The notes below the pieces were generated by a model that was not told the DNA's origin, searched no databases, and worked only from the letters and a program-made list of their open reading frames with translations. From an uncultured Paracoccaceae bacterium (GTDB lineage: Bacteria > Pseudomonadota > Alphaproteobacteria > Rhodobacterales > Rhodobacteraceae), in contig CANNFQ010000001.1 in NCBI GenBank assembly GCA_947503925.1, positions 992,001 to 1,056,000 of the forward strand: DNA of 64,000 nucleotides, written 5' to 3'. Made by a program: the position numbers and the translations under genes. Positions 28,076 through 36,959 of this stretch are shown one piece after another; within the stretch, counting starts at the first letter, position 1, and the number at the start of each line of letters is the position of its first letter.

Positions 28076-28544
28076 GGCTTTTGGAGTCTCGGCCGCATAG
28101 GACCCAAAGATTTCATGAAACTGTCGTGTCATTAATGCGCGCACCCATCATTCATCCGGTTGATATCGGACAGACCATTCTTCCTCGCTCAAACGAGCCG
28201 CAATTGGATCGAGTCAATTGTCCCGCCAAACACCCTGCTGGGCGCGCCAGAAGGCGATTTCAAGTTGCACATACAGTGCACACGGCATGAGATAGGTTAT
28301 TGAATTTCAATTGAAACCCGCTCAAGCCATCACCGGACAGACGCACTAAACCATCCTCGAATGACCGCTTCGCACCTGTTTTCAGACCTTGGTGCGAATT
28401 GCAGCATGCTGTATTTTGGGCTCTTCCAGAGTTTTCGTCGTACGCTGGCGCAGTGACCGCTTAACGTGAGCGAATGTCTTCACATGTGCGTCTCAGGCCC
28501 GCTATATCGGGTGGGCACAAAAATTCGTTTGGCAAAATTAAAAA
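28076..28544. other. Non-coding stretch between phnM and an uncharacterised gene
   Basis: No supportable gene in about 470 bp. The only structure I see is a perfect 12-bp palindrome TTTCAATTGAAA at 28305-28316, which could be a protein-binding site. Base composition becomes more AT-rich here, marking the edge between the phosphonate locus and a probably acquired segment. Confidence 0.5.
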
Positions 28545-29282
28545 GTGGCCGTGGACATTCGAACGCTTGATGACTCGGACCCTCTTCTTGGGCGTTCCAA
28601 ACTGCTTGATGCGGTACAGAAAGCGGTTGGTTTCGCTCGGAAAAATGACGGAATCGGCCTGACGAAAGGCAAGGCATTCAACCGATATTTTGCGACATGG
28701 GCTGCTGAGAATTTCAACTGGCCTGAATATTCAGCTGAAAGACTCTTGCGCATCCAAAAGGTGCTGAACGAAGAAGACGTCATCCCCGTCCTTGTTTTGC
28801 ACCAGTTGATGATTTCTATGAAGCTCGGGCGTCATGTCAAAGGCAAGTGGCAATTCAGCAAGCAGGCAGAGGCCTTGGTTCAAACGCCCGGCGTCTTGCA
28901 AACTGCACTGACAAAGGGATTTTTGTTTGAGTTCGACCATCGCCGTTTGCAACGATTCCCATTTGTTGCCCCCGGTAACTGGGACGTTTGGCTCAACGTT
29001 ATCAATGTCGAGGCGCATGGCGGGGTAAGCGAAGCAGCACTGCTAAAGACCTTTTATGGCGTTGAATGCTTTGGCGCGGGAGACCGACGGTTTTGGGATC
29101 ATTGTTCATTTCTAGTGTGGCACGTCCTGAAGCCGCTAAGCTGGCTTGGCTACTTGGGGGTAGTCGAACTTGACGGACAACATTCACCCTCGGACCGGAC
29201 GATTTACATAAAAACGCCGCTCTGGCAGAGGACATTCACTCTCGACACGGATGATGAACTACGTCCATTCGTCGTACCCTGA
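28545..29282 (+). CDS. Uncharacterised conserved protein
   Basis: A 245-residue soluble protein, starting at GTG 28545 or GTG 28551; no ribosome binding site is obvious. WPEYSAERLLRIQKVLNEEDVIPVLVLHQLMISMKLGRHVKGKWQFSKQAEAL and WLNVINVEAHGGVSEAALLKTFYG resemble helical, winged-helix-like segments of an uncharacterised family that I recall from other alphaproteobacteria. No catalytic motif is visible. It stands alone between two gene-poor stretches, which suggests accessory DNA. I cannot assign a function. Confidence 0.65.
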   Translation: MAVDIRTLDDSDPLLGRSKLLDAVQKAVGFARKNDGIGLTKGKAFNRYFATWAAENFNWPEYSAERLLRIQKVLNEEDVIPVLVLHQLMISMKLGRHVKGKWQFSKQAEALVQTPGVLQTALTKGFLFEFDHRRLQRFPFVAPGNWDVWLNVINVEAHGGVSEAALLKTFYGVECFGAGDRRFWDHCSFLVWHVLKPLSWLGYLGVVELDGQHSPSDRTIYIKTPLWQRTFTLDTDDELRPFVVP

Positions 29283-29680
29283 GCTGAATGACCGCTATCA
29301 AATGCGCATCTTTAATTGGATTTCTGCGAGCGCATTGGGCCGCTCCGAGCCCAATATGTCAGATGCTGCGCTTTGCACGAACGGCTACGTAGCACCAAAA
29401 GCTAGCATTGATCGTCGAGAGCACGGCTCTTACCGAACACTTTTTTACGCTTTCGTTGCTGTAGTGCGACGTGGCTGGAGAGTTTGCCAGAGCTTGGCAA
29501 ATTGGCTTTACGTAATTTCGAAAAGCAAACGACCGTTCTTTCCTGAGAACTGGGTCCTGAGGCATGTCTCAGCTCTTTGACGTCGTTTTCTATCTGGCAG
29601 GGTTGAGTCATTCCTCTTAAATAATTAACATGTGAAATAACGCTACAGAGCTCATGACTGCCAACCAGGAGGCGACAAAG
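29283..29680. other. Gene-poor stretch upstream of the FAD monooxygenase
   Basis: About 400 bp with no convincing gene. It holds a perfect inverted repeat TTTGCCA-N5-TGGCAAA at 29483-29501 (operator-like or small hairpin) and, close to the downstream gene, the HpaR-type palindrome listed separately at 29625-29636. Confidence 0.5.
29625..29636. promoter_or_regulatory. HpaR-type palindrome before the FAD monooxygenase
   Basis: TTAACATGTGAA matches the palindrome TTAACATGTTAA (found intact in front of hpaF/hpaR) at 11 of 12 positions. It is 45 bp upstream of the monooxygenase start, in the promoter zone. Regulator assignment rests on the repeated occurrence of this motif at three catabolic promoters in the island. 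Confidence 0.6.
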
Positions 29681-31613
29681 ATGCAATTTCACCTCAACGG
29701 GTTTAAGCTGGGAAATTACCAAGCCCCTGACGCAGCACGAAAGCCATATCCCGATCCTCCCATCAAGGACCTCCCGGATGAGGTTGATGTCCTGATCGTT
29801 GGCACTGGCCCCGCAGGCCTTACGATGGCGCGGCAGATGGCGGAATTTGCGGATATCAGCACGTGCATCGTCGACATGGCGCCGGGGCCGCTTCTGTTTG
29901 GTCGGGCAGATGGTATTTCGTGCCGCACGATTGAGATCATGGAAGCGTTCAACAGCAGCGAGGTGGTCGTCAAAGAAACCTATCAGCTCAAGCAGAACAC
30001 CTTTTGGGAACCTGATCCCGACAAGCCGAACCATATTCGCCGGAAGGAAAAGATTGCGGATGCGCGCGGGGCTGTCCGAATTCACCCACGACATCGTCAA
30101 TCAGGCCGGTCTGAATGAATTGCTGACCGATGGCATGGCGAATTCCGTCACAAACCTGCGGCCTTGCTACAGCCGCGAATTCGTTGCTCTGGAGATTGAT
30201 GACAACCTGACGCAAGATCTGTCCGCCCATCCAATCACTGCGACTTTCAAGCGTGCAGACGACGCAGGCAACGGCAAAGTCGAGACCGTCAGGGCACGCT
30301 TTATCGTGGGCTGTGATGGAGGGCGCAGCGGCGTGGGTAAAAGCCTTGGGATCACGCTTGAAGGGGACTCCGCGAACAAGGCCTGGGGGGTTATGGATAT
30401 CCTTTTGAACACCGATTTCCCCGACATTCGTGTCAAAAGCTTCATCCAGTCCAAGGACCATGGCGCAGTCATGACGATCCCCCGTGAAGGCGGCTATCTG
30501 TGTCGCTTCTACGTGGAAATGGACAGCATTGAGAAGAACAAACGTGCAACCGAGATTGAGGTGACCGAACACGACCTCATCGCCAAAGCACAGCAGATTT
30601 TCCACCCTTACAGATTGGACGTGAAGGAGGTCGCTTGGTGGTCTATCTATTCTGTCGGGCAGCGCCTTGCCGACCGGTTTGATAATCGCCCTGCCCATGC
30701 AACCGACGACGCGATGCCGCGTGCCTTTGTTGCGGGCGACGCCTGTCATACCCACAGCCCCAAAGGCGGCTGGGGGCTCAATACTTCGCTGCCGGACACA
30801 TTCAACTTGGGCTGGAAAGTGGCCGCTGTTTTGCAAGGGCGCAGCCATCCCAAACTGCTTGCAACTTATAGCACCGAACGCCGTAAAGTCGCTCATCAGC
30901 TGATCAATGCGGACAAAGAACTGTCAAAACCGGTGGCCACACGCCCCTTGGCCAGCGACACGTCGGAACAGGCCCGCATCGATACCGCAGAAATCGAAGC
31001 CTTCATGAAACGTCAAAGCGGGTTCGTCAGTGGCACGTCTATAGAATATTTCCCCTCCTATATTTCCACCGGGCAAGACAATCAGCATCTGGCGGAAGGG
31101 TTCAAGATCGGTCAGCGGTTCTTTTCGGCAGAGGCCACGCGCGTCTGTGATGGCCGCAGCCAGCACCTTGGGCATCTGGTCAAGGCCGATGGTCGTTGGC
31201 GCGTGTTCCTCTTTGGCGGGGCCGAGGGTCCGACGGACACGACCTGTGCCGCCTATCAGTTCCTTGATTTCTTGGCGTCATCGTCCGCGTCACCGGTAGT
31301 GAAATACACCCCCAAAGGCGCAGACCCTGACGCGGTGATCGACACCTATGGCATCTTCCAGCAATCTGATCTGTCGATGCCGGATCTGCACCCTGCCCTT
31401 TGGCCCGCCAAAGGCAGATACGGGCTGCGTGACTACGAAAAGGTGTTCCGCGCTCAGCCGGGCAATGACATTTATGATCTACGTGGAATCAACCGCGCGG
31501 ACGGCTGTGTCGTTGTGGTCAGACCCGACCAGCACGTCGCGAATATTCTGCCGATCACGGATCACGAAGGGCTGGCGGACTTCTTTGACACCTTCATGAT
31601 CGAACAACATTAA
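29681..31613 (+). pseudogene. FAD-dependent phenol-type hydroxylase, interrupted by one frameshift
   Basis: Combined frames give about 644 residues of a class A flavoprotein aromatic hydroxylase. VDVLIVGTGPAGLTMARQM is the FAD Rossmann motif, RFIVGCDGGRSGVGKSLG the DG motif, and PRAFVAGDACHTHSPKGGWGLNTSLPDTFNLGWK the GD motif; the C-terminal thioredoxin-like domain is present. One extra G in the G4 run at 30068-30071 breaks the frame between IADAR and GLSEFTHD. The start at 29681 follows AGGAGG. It would hydroxylate a phenol, possibly hydroxyphenylacetate to homoprotocatechuate given the shared operator. The break may be real or a sequencing slip in a homopolymer. Confidence 0.85.
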
Positions 31614-31620
31614 CGAAAAG

Positions 31621-31645
31621 GGCGGGCCCCGTGGCCTCGCCCGCC
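31621..31645 (-). terminator. Terminator between the monooxygenase and the hpa operon
   Basis: GGCGGGC and GCCCGCC form a 7-bp GC stem with an 11-base loop. On the minus strand it is followed by CTTTTCG, so it most likely ends the hpaI-terminated operon; it sits between two convergent genes and may serve both. Confidence 0.65.
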
Positions 31646-31657
31646 ATTCAATGCGGC

Positions 31658-32434
31658 TTACTTGAACCGCTTTGCCGCCTCCGCCGCCGAAGTGCGCATG
31701 TTCCGGGCAAACAGCGTGACATCAATCTCTGTGGCAATAAACGTCGCTCCCAGATCGCGGCATTGGGCTTGAAGGTCGTGATCAAATGTCAGGATGCCCG
31801 CCGCCTTACCCGCTGCAACGATACACTTTGTGGCGTCCAGAACGGCGGCTTTGACCTCTGTCTGCCCAGGATTGCCAATGAAGCCCATATCGGCGGCTAG
31901 ATCAGATGGGCCGATAAAAACGCCGTCCAAGCCGTCAACCGCGAGAATATCATCCAGTGCGACCATGCCTTTCTGGTTCTCGACTTGCGCCAACAAACAA
32001 ATCTCATCCTGTGCGGTGGTTAGATAGTCGCCAATCGCTGCGAAGTCGGATGCGCGGGCCAAGGCTGAGCCGACACCCCGCACCCCGTGGGGCGGATAAG
32101 TGACAGCATCGACCAGCTCTTGCGCCTGCGCGCCGCTTTCGACCATGGGGATCAGCAGGGATTGGGTGCCAGCGTCCAGCAATTGCTTGATAATCCACGT
32201 CTCGCCAATGGGTGGTCGCACCATGGCGTGGCTGCCCCGTGCCCCAATCACTTGCAATTGCGCGGTGATGGACCGCAGATCGTTCGGCGCATGTTCGCCG
32301 TCAATCAGCAGCCAGTCAAAGCCAGCCCCTGCACTGATTTCCGCGATGTACGGGTCTGCCAGGCCTAGCCAACACCCAAGTTGTACCTGCCCTTTGGCGA
32401 TGGCTGCTTTGAACGGGTTGTGGGGGGCGGGCAT
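31658..32434 (-). CDS. hpaI: 4-hydroxy-2-oxoheptanedioate (HHED) aldolase
   Basis: A 258-residue HpcH/HpaI-family class II aldolase. GCWLGLADPYIAEISAGAGFDWLLIDGEHAPND is the family opening, VRPPIGETWIIKQLLDAGTQSLLIPMVE the substrate/metal region and GVFIGPSDLAADMGF the C-terminal metal site. It splits 4-hydroxy-2-oxoheptanedioate to pyruvate and succinic semialdehyde, the last step of homoprotocatechuate cleavage; gabD in the same operon takes the semialdehyde. Last gene of the operon, 12 bp after hpaH. Confidence 0.95.
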   Translation of the reverse strand: MPAPHNPFKAAIAKGQVQLGCWLGLADPYIAEISAGAGFDWLLIDGEHAPNDLRSITAQLQVIGARGSHAMVRPPIGETWIIKQLLDAGTQSLLIPMVESGAQAQELVDAVTYPPHGVRGVGSALARASDFAAIGDYLTTAQDEICLLAQVENQKGMVALDDILAVDGLDGVFIGPSDLAADMGFIGNPGQTEVKAAVLDATKCIVAAGKAAGILTFDHDLQAQCRDLGATFIATEIDVTLFARNMRTSAAEAAKRFK

Positions 32435-32446
32435 GGCGTGATCCCC

Positions 32447-33247
32447 TCAAGCAAACGCGATATCGACCGACCCGAACAGACCAAAGTCGGCATCTATTTC
32501 GGACCCTGACGGGCATTCGACAGGCCGGATGAAACTGCCCGACAGGATGATCTGGCCAGGTTCGATGCTTTGTCCATATTGCGCCATGCGGCGGGCCAGC
32601 CAAACGACGCTTTCCACTGGATCGTTCAGTACGCCGGCCCCAAGGCCGGTTTCCTCGACATCGCCATTTCGGGACGTGATCGCACCGACCCACCTGAGAT
32701 CAAATGCATCGACGGCATGACGTTCCGCGCCTAACACAACGCCGGCATTGGCCGCGTTGTCACTGATCGTGTCGAACACCGTGCGCGTGGCCTTCGTCTC
32801 AGGATCCACGCGCAGAATACGCGTGTCGAGAATCTCAATCGAGGGCGCCACATAGTCCGTCGCCGCAATCACATCATCACGGGTCACATCTGCGCCGCCA
32901 ATGGGCGACTTCGTGACAAAAGCAATCTCGGCCTCAATCCGAGGTTGGATGAAGCGGCCCTTGGGGACGGTCGCGCCGTGATCGAATACCATGTCGTCAA
33001 ACAGGATGCCGCTGTCGGGAATGTCGATTTTCAGCGCATATTGCATCGCCCTTGACGTCAGCCCGATTTTCCAACCCACAACCGACCGGCCCTGCTCTAG
33101 CTTCGCGCGGTAGATCGCATTTTGCACGGCATAGGCGTCATTCATCCCCATCTGAGGGTGGCGTTTCGTCAACAGATCGATCTGCTCGCCTGTCTGCTCC
33201 GCACGCAGCAAATCAGCAGCAGCTTGGGAGTGATCTTGCGGGGTCAT
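32447..33247 (-). CDS. hpaH: 2-oxo-hept-4-ene-1,7-dioate hydratase
   Basis: A 266-residue MhpD/HpaH-family protein. HPQMGMNDAYAVQNAIY, VGWKIGLTSRAMQYALKIDIPDSGILFDDM and RIEAEIAFV contain the conserved acidic metal ligands of the fumarylacetoacetase-like fold. It adds water to 2-oxohept-4-ene-1,7-dioate, giving the substrate of HpaI. It overlaps the preceding FAH-family gene by 4 bp. Confidence 0.94.
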   Translation of the reverse strand: MTPQDHSQAAADLLRAEQTGEQIDLLTKRHPQMGMNDAYAVQNAIYRAKLEQGRSVVGWKIGLTSRAMQYALKIDIPDSGILFDDMVFDHGATVPKGRFIQPRIEAEIAFVTKSPIGGADVTRDDVIAATDYVAPSIEILDTRILRVDPETKATRTVFDTISDNAANAGVVLGAERHAVDAFDLRWVGAITSRNGDVEETGLGAGVLNDPVESVVWLARRMAQYGQSIEPGQIILSGSFIRPVECPSGSEIDADFGLFGSVDIAFA

Positions 33248-34098
33248 ACCTGTTCGTCCTCAATTGTGTTGCGCAGAGTGCCGATGCCATTCACCTCGAC
33301 CTCAACCACATCGCCGGGCTTCAGATACTGTGGCGGATCTAGTCGCGCCCCAGAGCCTGTGGGCGTGCCGGTGACGATGATATCGCCAGGCTGCAACGTC
33401 ATGAAGGTCGAGATATATTCGATCTCACGCCTGATTGGGTGCATCATACGGCTCAGCACGTCATCCTGCCGGACCTCTCCATTCACGCGGGTGATAATAC
33501 GGGCGTCGTCCAATTGCGCCGCATCCGTAAACGGCATCAGCCACGGGCCGATGGCACCGGAGTTGTCCCAGTTCTTGCCCTGCGTGACGTTGAATTTCGC
33601 ATGGCGCACCCAGTCGCGGATCGTACCTTCGTTGCACAGGGTCAGGGCCACTATGTGGTCGTAGGCATCCGCCTGCGCGATACGCCGCCCGCCCTTTCCG
33701 ATGACAATCGCCACTTCCCCTTCGTAGTCCAACTGCGGGCTTTCAGGTGGGCGGATCAGCGGACAGTCGTGACCGGTAAAGCCGGAAGCAAATCGAGGGA
33801 ACAATGACATGAATTTCGGCTGCTCGGAGCCGTCCTTGTATTCTGCATTCCGGTCGGGAAAATTCACACCGACACACAAGATGCGTCGCGCGTTGGGTAG
33901 CACCATGTCATACTGAAAGTCGGTGTGCGTGACGGGCTTGCCCGCTGCGGCCTCACCCAAGTCGGCCAATCCGTCAGCCTGCACAGCATCAAAGAGTGTC
34001 GGCCACTGCGGAAAGGCCGCGTTTAGGGCAATCATGCCATCATCTGTAACGGCCCCGTAGAATGTTTCACTGCCGCTTGAGTAAGTTGCAAAGTTCAT
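33244..34098 (-). CDS. hpaG: FAH-family decarboxylase/isomerase of the homoprotocatechuate pathway
   Basis: A 284-residue fumarylacetoacetate-hydrolase-family protein. ILCVGVNFPDRNAEY, LDYEGEVAIVIGKGGR (metal ligands E-x-E) and PGDIIVTGTPTGSGARLDPPQYLKPGDVVEVEVNGIGTLRNTI are family signatures. In this operon the missing step is decarboxylation of 5-oxopent-3-ene-1,2,5-tricarboxylate, normally done by HpaG, so that role is inferred from context; the enzyme is a single-domain version rather than the two-domain enterobacterial HpaG. Overlaps of 4 bp with both neighbours. Confidence 0.85.
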   Translation of the reverse strand: MNFATYSSGSETFYGAVTDDGMIALNAAFPQWPTLFDAVQADGLADLGEAAAGKPVTHTDFQYDMVLPNARRILCVGVNFPDRNAEYKDGSEQPKFMSLFPRFASGFTGHDCPLIRPPESPQLDYEGEVAIVIGKGGRRIAQADAYDHIVALTLCNEGTIRDWVRHAKFNVTQGKNWDNSGAIGPWLMPFTDAAQLDDARIITRVNGEVRQDDVLSRMMHPIRREIEYISTFMTLQPGDIIVTGTPTGSGARLDPPQYLKPGDVVEVEVNGIGTLRNTIEDEQV

Positions 34099-35492
34099 GT
34101 GATGGCCTCCCAGACCTCTTGCACGACAGTGGCCACGGCCATCACATCGTCACGTGTTGTATCGAACTGACCCACTTGAACCCGTATGATCTTGCGGCCC
34201 GCAAAGACCCCTTGGGTCAGATAAATCCGTCCATCGTCGTTGATGGCGTCCACCAGATGCTGTTGCATCGCATCATCCCCCGGACAACGGAAAGAAAATA
34301 GGCTGAGGATCGGATCGGTGGTGATTTCAAACCCGTCCATTGCACGGATCGCGTCGCACAGCTCCTCGGCCCAAGCGACATGATTGCGGATGCGTGTTTG
34401 CAGTGCCTCAAGGCCGTAGGACCGGATCAGGAACCACAGTTTCAGCGCCCGAAACCGGCGGCCCAGCGGGATTGTCCATTCGGAATAATTCGTCACCGCA
34501 TCGCCAGAAGTTTTCAGATATTCCGGCTCGATCTTCAGGGTGTTCAGCTGCGGCGTGGCATCGCGTAGGAACTGAATCGTGCAATCAAACTGCGCACCCA
34601 GCCATTTATGCGGGTTAAAAACGATGCTGTCGTAGGCATCGACCCCCTTCCAGAAAATCTCGCGGTATTCGGGACAAATCATCGCCGATCCGGCCCATGC
34701 GGCGTCCAGATGGGTGTAAAGATCATACGCCTTGGCGACCTGCGCCACGGCGCCCAGATCATCGCAGGCCCCAACACCTGTGCCGCCAGTAATCGCGATA
34801 ACGCCAGCGGGTGTGTGCCCCGCCGCAACGTCCGCTCGGATTGTGGCATCCAGCGCATCTGCATCCATCGCAAAACGCGGCCCCTGCCCCTCAATTTTCA
34901 CCAGATTGGCCTGCCCGATCCCTGCGACCCAACACGCGCGGTCAATCGACGAATGCACCTGATCAGAACAATAAATGCGCAAAGCCCCCTTGCCAGTCAG
35001 CCCTTCACGGTTGCCGGTGTATCCTGTGGCGCGTTCTCGCATTGTCAGTACCGCCGACAGTGTGGCGGACGAGGCGCTGTCCTGAATGACGCCGGTGAAC
35101 CCATCGGCAAGCCCAAGGGCCTGACGCATCCAATCGACCATCCGCCCTTCGACCTCGGTGGCCGCAGGCGACGTCTGCCAGAGCATGCATTGCGCGGCGA
35201 CCGTATTGACCAATTGTTCGGCCAGCATCGAGGGAGGTGCGGCGTTCGCAGGGAAATAGGCAAAGAAACGAGGGTGCTGCCAATGGGTCATACCGGGCAT
35301 CACGATGTCTTCGAAATCGCGCAGGATGTCACCCATGTCTTCCGGCTGTGACGGTGGGGCGTCCGGCAGTTGGGCCGCAACCTCACCAGGTTTGGTTTGC
35401 GCCCGCACAGGCCGATCACGCAGCGTCTTATGATACTGCGCGCCCCAGTCCGCGATATGCTTGCTCCACCCGGCGAAATCGTCCCAGTTCAT
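34095..35492 (-). CDS. PLP-dependent aromatic L-amino acid decarboxylase
   Basis: A 465-residue group II decarboxylase. SIVFNPHKWLGAQFDCTIQFLRD near residue 295 contains the PLP-binding lysine; HPRFFAYFPANAAPPSMLAEQL and DSASSATLSAVLTMRERA are typical of DOPA/tyrosine/tryptophan decarboxylases. THLDAAWAGSAMICPEYR supplies the Asp that contacts the pyridine ring. Embedded between gabD and hpaG with a 4-bp overlap downstream, it probably decarboxylates an aromatic amino acid such as tyrosine or DOPA to the arylethylamine that enters this pathway. The precise substrate is not readable. Confidence 0.92.
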   Translation of the reverse strand: MNWDDFAGWSKHIADWGAQYHKTLRDRPVRAQTKPGEVAAQLPDAPPSQPEDMGDILRDFEDIVMPGMTHWQHPRFFAYFPANAAPPSMLAEQLVNTVAAQCMLWQTSPAATEVEGRMVDWMRQALGLADGFTGVIQDSASSATLSAVLTMRERATGYTGNREGLTGKGALRIYCSDQVHSSIDRACWVAGIGQANLVKIEGQGPRFAMDADALDATIRADVAAGHTPAGVIAITGGTGVGACDDLGAVAQVAKAYDLYTHLDAAWAGSAMICPEYREIFWKGVDAYDSIVFNPHKWLGAQFDCTIQFLRDATPQLNTLKIEPEYLKTSGDAVTNYSEWTIPLGRRFRALKLWFLIRSYGLEALQTRIRNHVAWAEELCDAIRAMDGFEITTDPILSLFSFRCPGDDAMQQHLVDAINDDGRIYLTQGVFAGRKIIRVQVGQFDTTRDDVMAVATVVQEVWEAIT

Positions 35493-35495
35493 ATC

Positions 35496-36959
35496 TTACG
35501 CGCCCTCAATCCCACCCAAGCAAATGTATTTTGTCTCCATGAAGTCATCGAGGCCTTGCCGCGCCCCTTCGCGCCCAAGGCCTGAGGATTTGACGCCGCC
35601 AAACGGCGCTTCCGCCGTCGACACATGGCCCGTATTCACGCCCACCATGCCGTATTCCAGAGCTTCAGACACCCGCCAAACCCGCGCGATGTCGCGGCTG
35701 TAGAAATAGGACGCAAGGCCGAACTCCGTGGCGTTTGCGGCCTCAACCACTTCAGCCTCTGTCTGGAATTTGAACAAGGGTGCGACGGGGCCAAAGGTTT
35801 CTTCTGTGGCAACCGCCATGTCTGACGTCACGTTGGTCAGGATCGTGGGTTCAAAGAACGTGCCGCCCTTTTTATGTGGCTTGCCGCCCAAGGTCACCTG
35901 CGCGCCTTTGGCGGTGGCATCTGCGATATGGCTGCCGACCTTGTCCATCGCTGCGGCGCTGTTGAGCGGGCCGAACACCACGCCATCCTCGGCGCCGTTG
36001 CCGACGGGCAGGCCCGACACTTTCGCGGCCAGCTTTTCAGCAACGACGTCGTAGACACCCGCCTGCACATAGATGCGGTTGGCACAAACACAGGTCTGGC
36101 CGTTGTTGCGGAATTTGGACAGGATAGCCCCATCAACAGCCGCATCCAGATCGGCATCGTCAAATACGATGAACGGCGCGTTGCCGCCCAGCTCCAAGCC
36201 CAGTTTCTTGATGGTTTTTGCCGACTGTTCATACAGCAACGCCCCCACACGGGTGGAACCTGTGAAGGTCAGTTTGCGCACCACGGGGCTTGCTGTCATC
36301 GCGCCGCCGATCGCCGCCGCATCGCCTGTGACGACCGAAAACAGGCCGGAGGGCAGACCCGCTTGCTCGGCCAGCACGGCCATGGCGATGGCCGAAAACG
36401 GCGTGAGTTCCGACGGTTTCAACACCATCGCACAGCCAGCGGCAAAGGCAGGGGCCGCTTTGCGAGCGATCATCGCGTTGGGAAAGTTCCACGGGGTGAT
36501 CGCGGCGGTCACACCCACGGGCTGTTTGATGCACAAGATGCGCTTGTCGGGTGCATTGGTCGGTGTGATGTCACCATAGGCTCGGCGGGCTTCCTCGGCG
36601 AACCATTCTATGAACGACGTGCCATAGCCGATTTCGCCGCGGGCCTCGGACAGTGGCTTGCCCTGTTCGGCCGTCAAGATCTGCGCCAGATCCTCTTGAT
36701 TGGCCATCATCAAATCAAACCAGCGGCGCAACACATCCGCGCGCTGCTTGGCCGTGCGTCTTGCCCAGTCCTTTTGCGCCACTTCTGCCGCATCAATGGC
36801 GGTCTGCGTTTCAGCTGCACCCAAATCTGGGACATGGCCGATCACATCACCCGTCGCAGGATTGGTGACGGCAATGCCGCTTCCGTCCGCATTGACCCAC
36901 ATGGCCCCGACAAGGACCGCTTCACGCAAAAGAGCGGGGTTGTTCAGGGTCAATGTCAT
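35496..36959 (-). CDS. gabD: NAD(P)-dependent succinate-semialdehyde dehydrogenase
   Basis: A 487-residue aldehyde dehydrogenase. TPWNFPNAMIARKAAPAFAAGCAMVLKPSELTP, LELGGNAPFIVFDDADLD (general-base Glu) and FRNNGQTCVCANRIYVQ (catalytic Cys) match GabD, which typically has the CVCANR form. In this operon it oxidises the succinic semialdehyde released by HpaI to succinate. It overlaps hpaD by 4 bp and precedes the decarboxylase by 3 bp. Confidence 0.94.
   Translation of the reverse strand: MTLTLNNPALLREAVLVGAMWVNADGSGIAVTNPATGDVIGHVPDLGAAETQTAIDAAEVAQKDWARRTAKQRADVLRRWFDLMMANQEDLAQILTAEQGKPLSEARGEIGYGTSFIEWFAEEARRAYGDITPTNAPDKRILCIKQPVGVTAAITPWNFPNAMIARKAAPAFAAGCAMVLKPSELTPFSAIAMAVLAEQAGLPSGLFSVVTGDAAAIGGAMTASPVVRKLTFTGSTRVGALLYEQSAKTIKKLGLELGGNAPFIVFDDADLDAAVDGAILSKFRNNGQTCVCANRIYVQAGVYDVVAEKLAAKVSGLPVGNGAEDGVVFGPLNSAAAMDKVGSHIADATAKGAQVTLGGKPHKKGGTFFEPTILTNVTSDMAVATEETFGPVAPLFKFQTEAEVVEAANATEFGLASYFYSRDIARVWRVSEALEYGMVGVNTGHVSTAEAPFGGVKSSGLGREGARQGLDDFMETKYICLGGIEGA

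Noticed and set aside
28081..28290. Short plus-strand frame after phnM
   Set aside because: No ribosome binding site or motif; composition is that of non-coding DNA.
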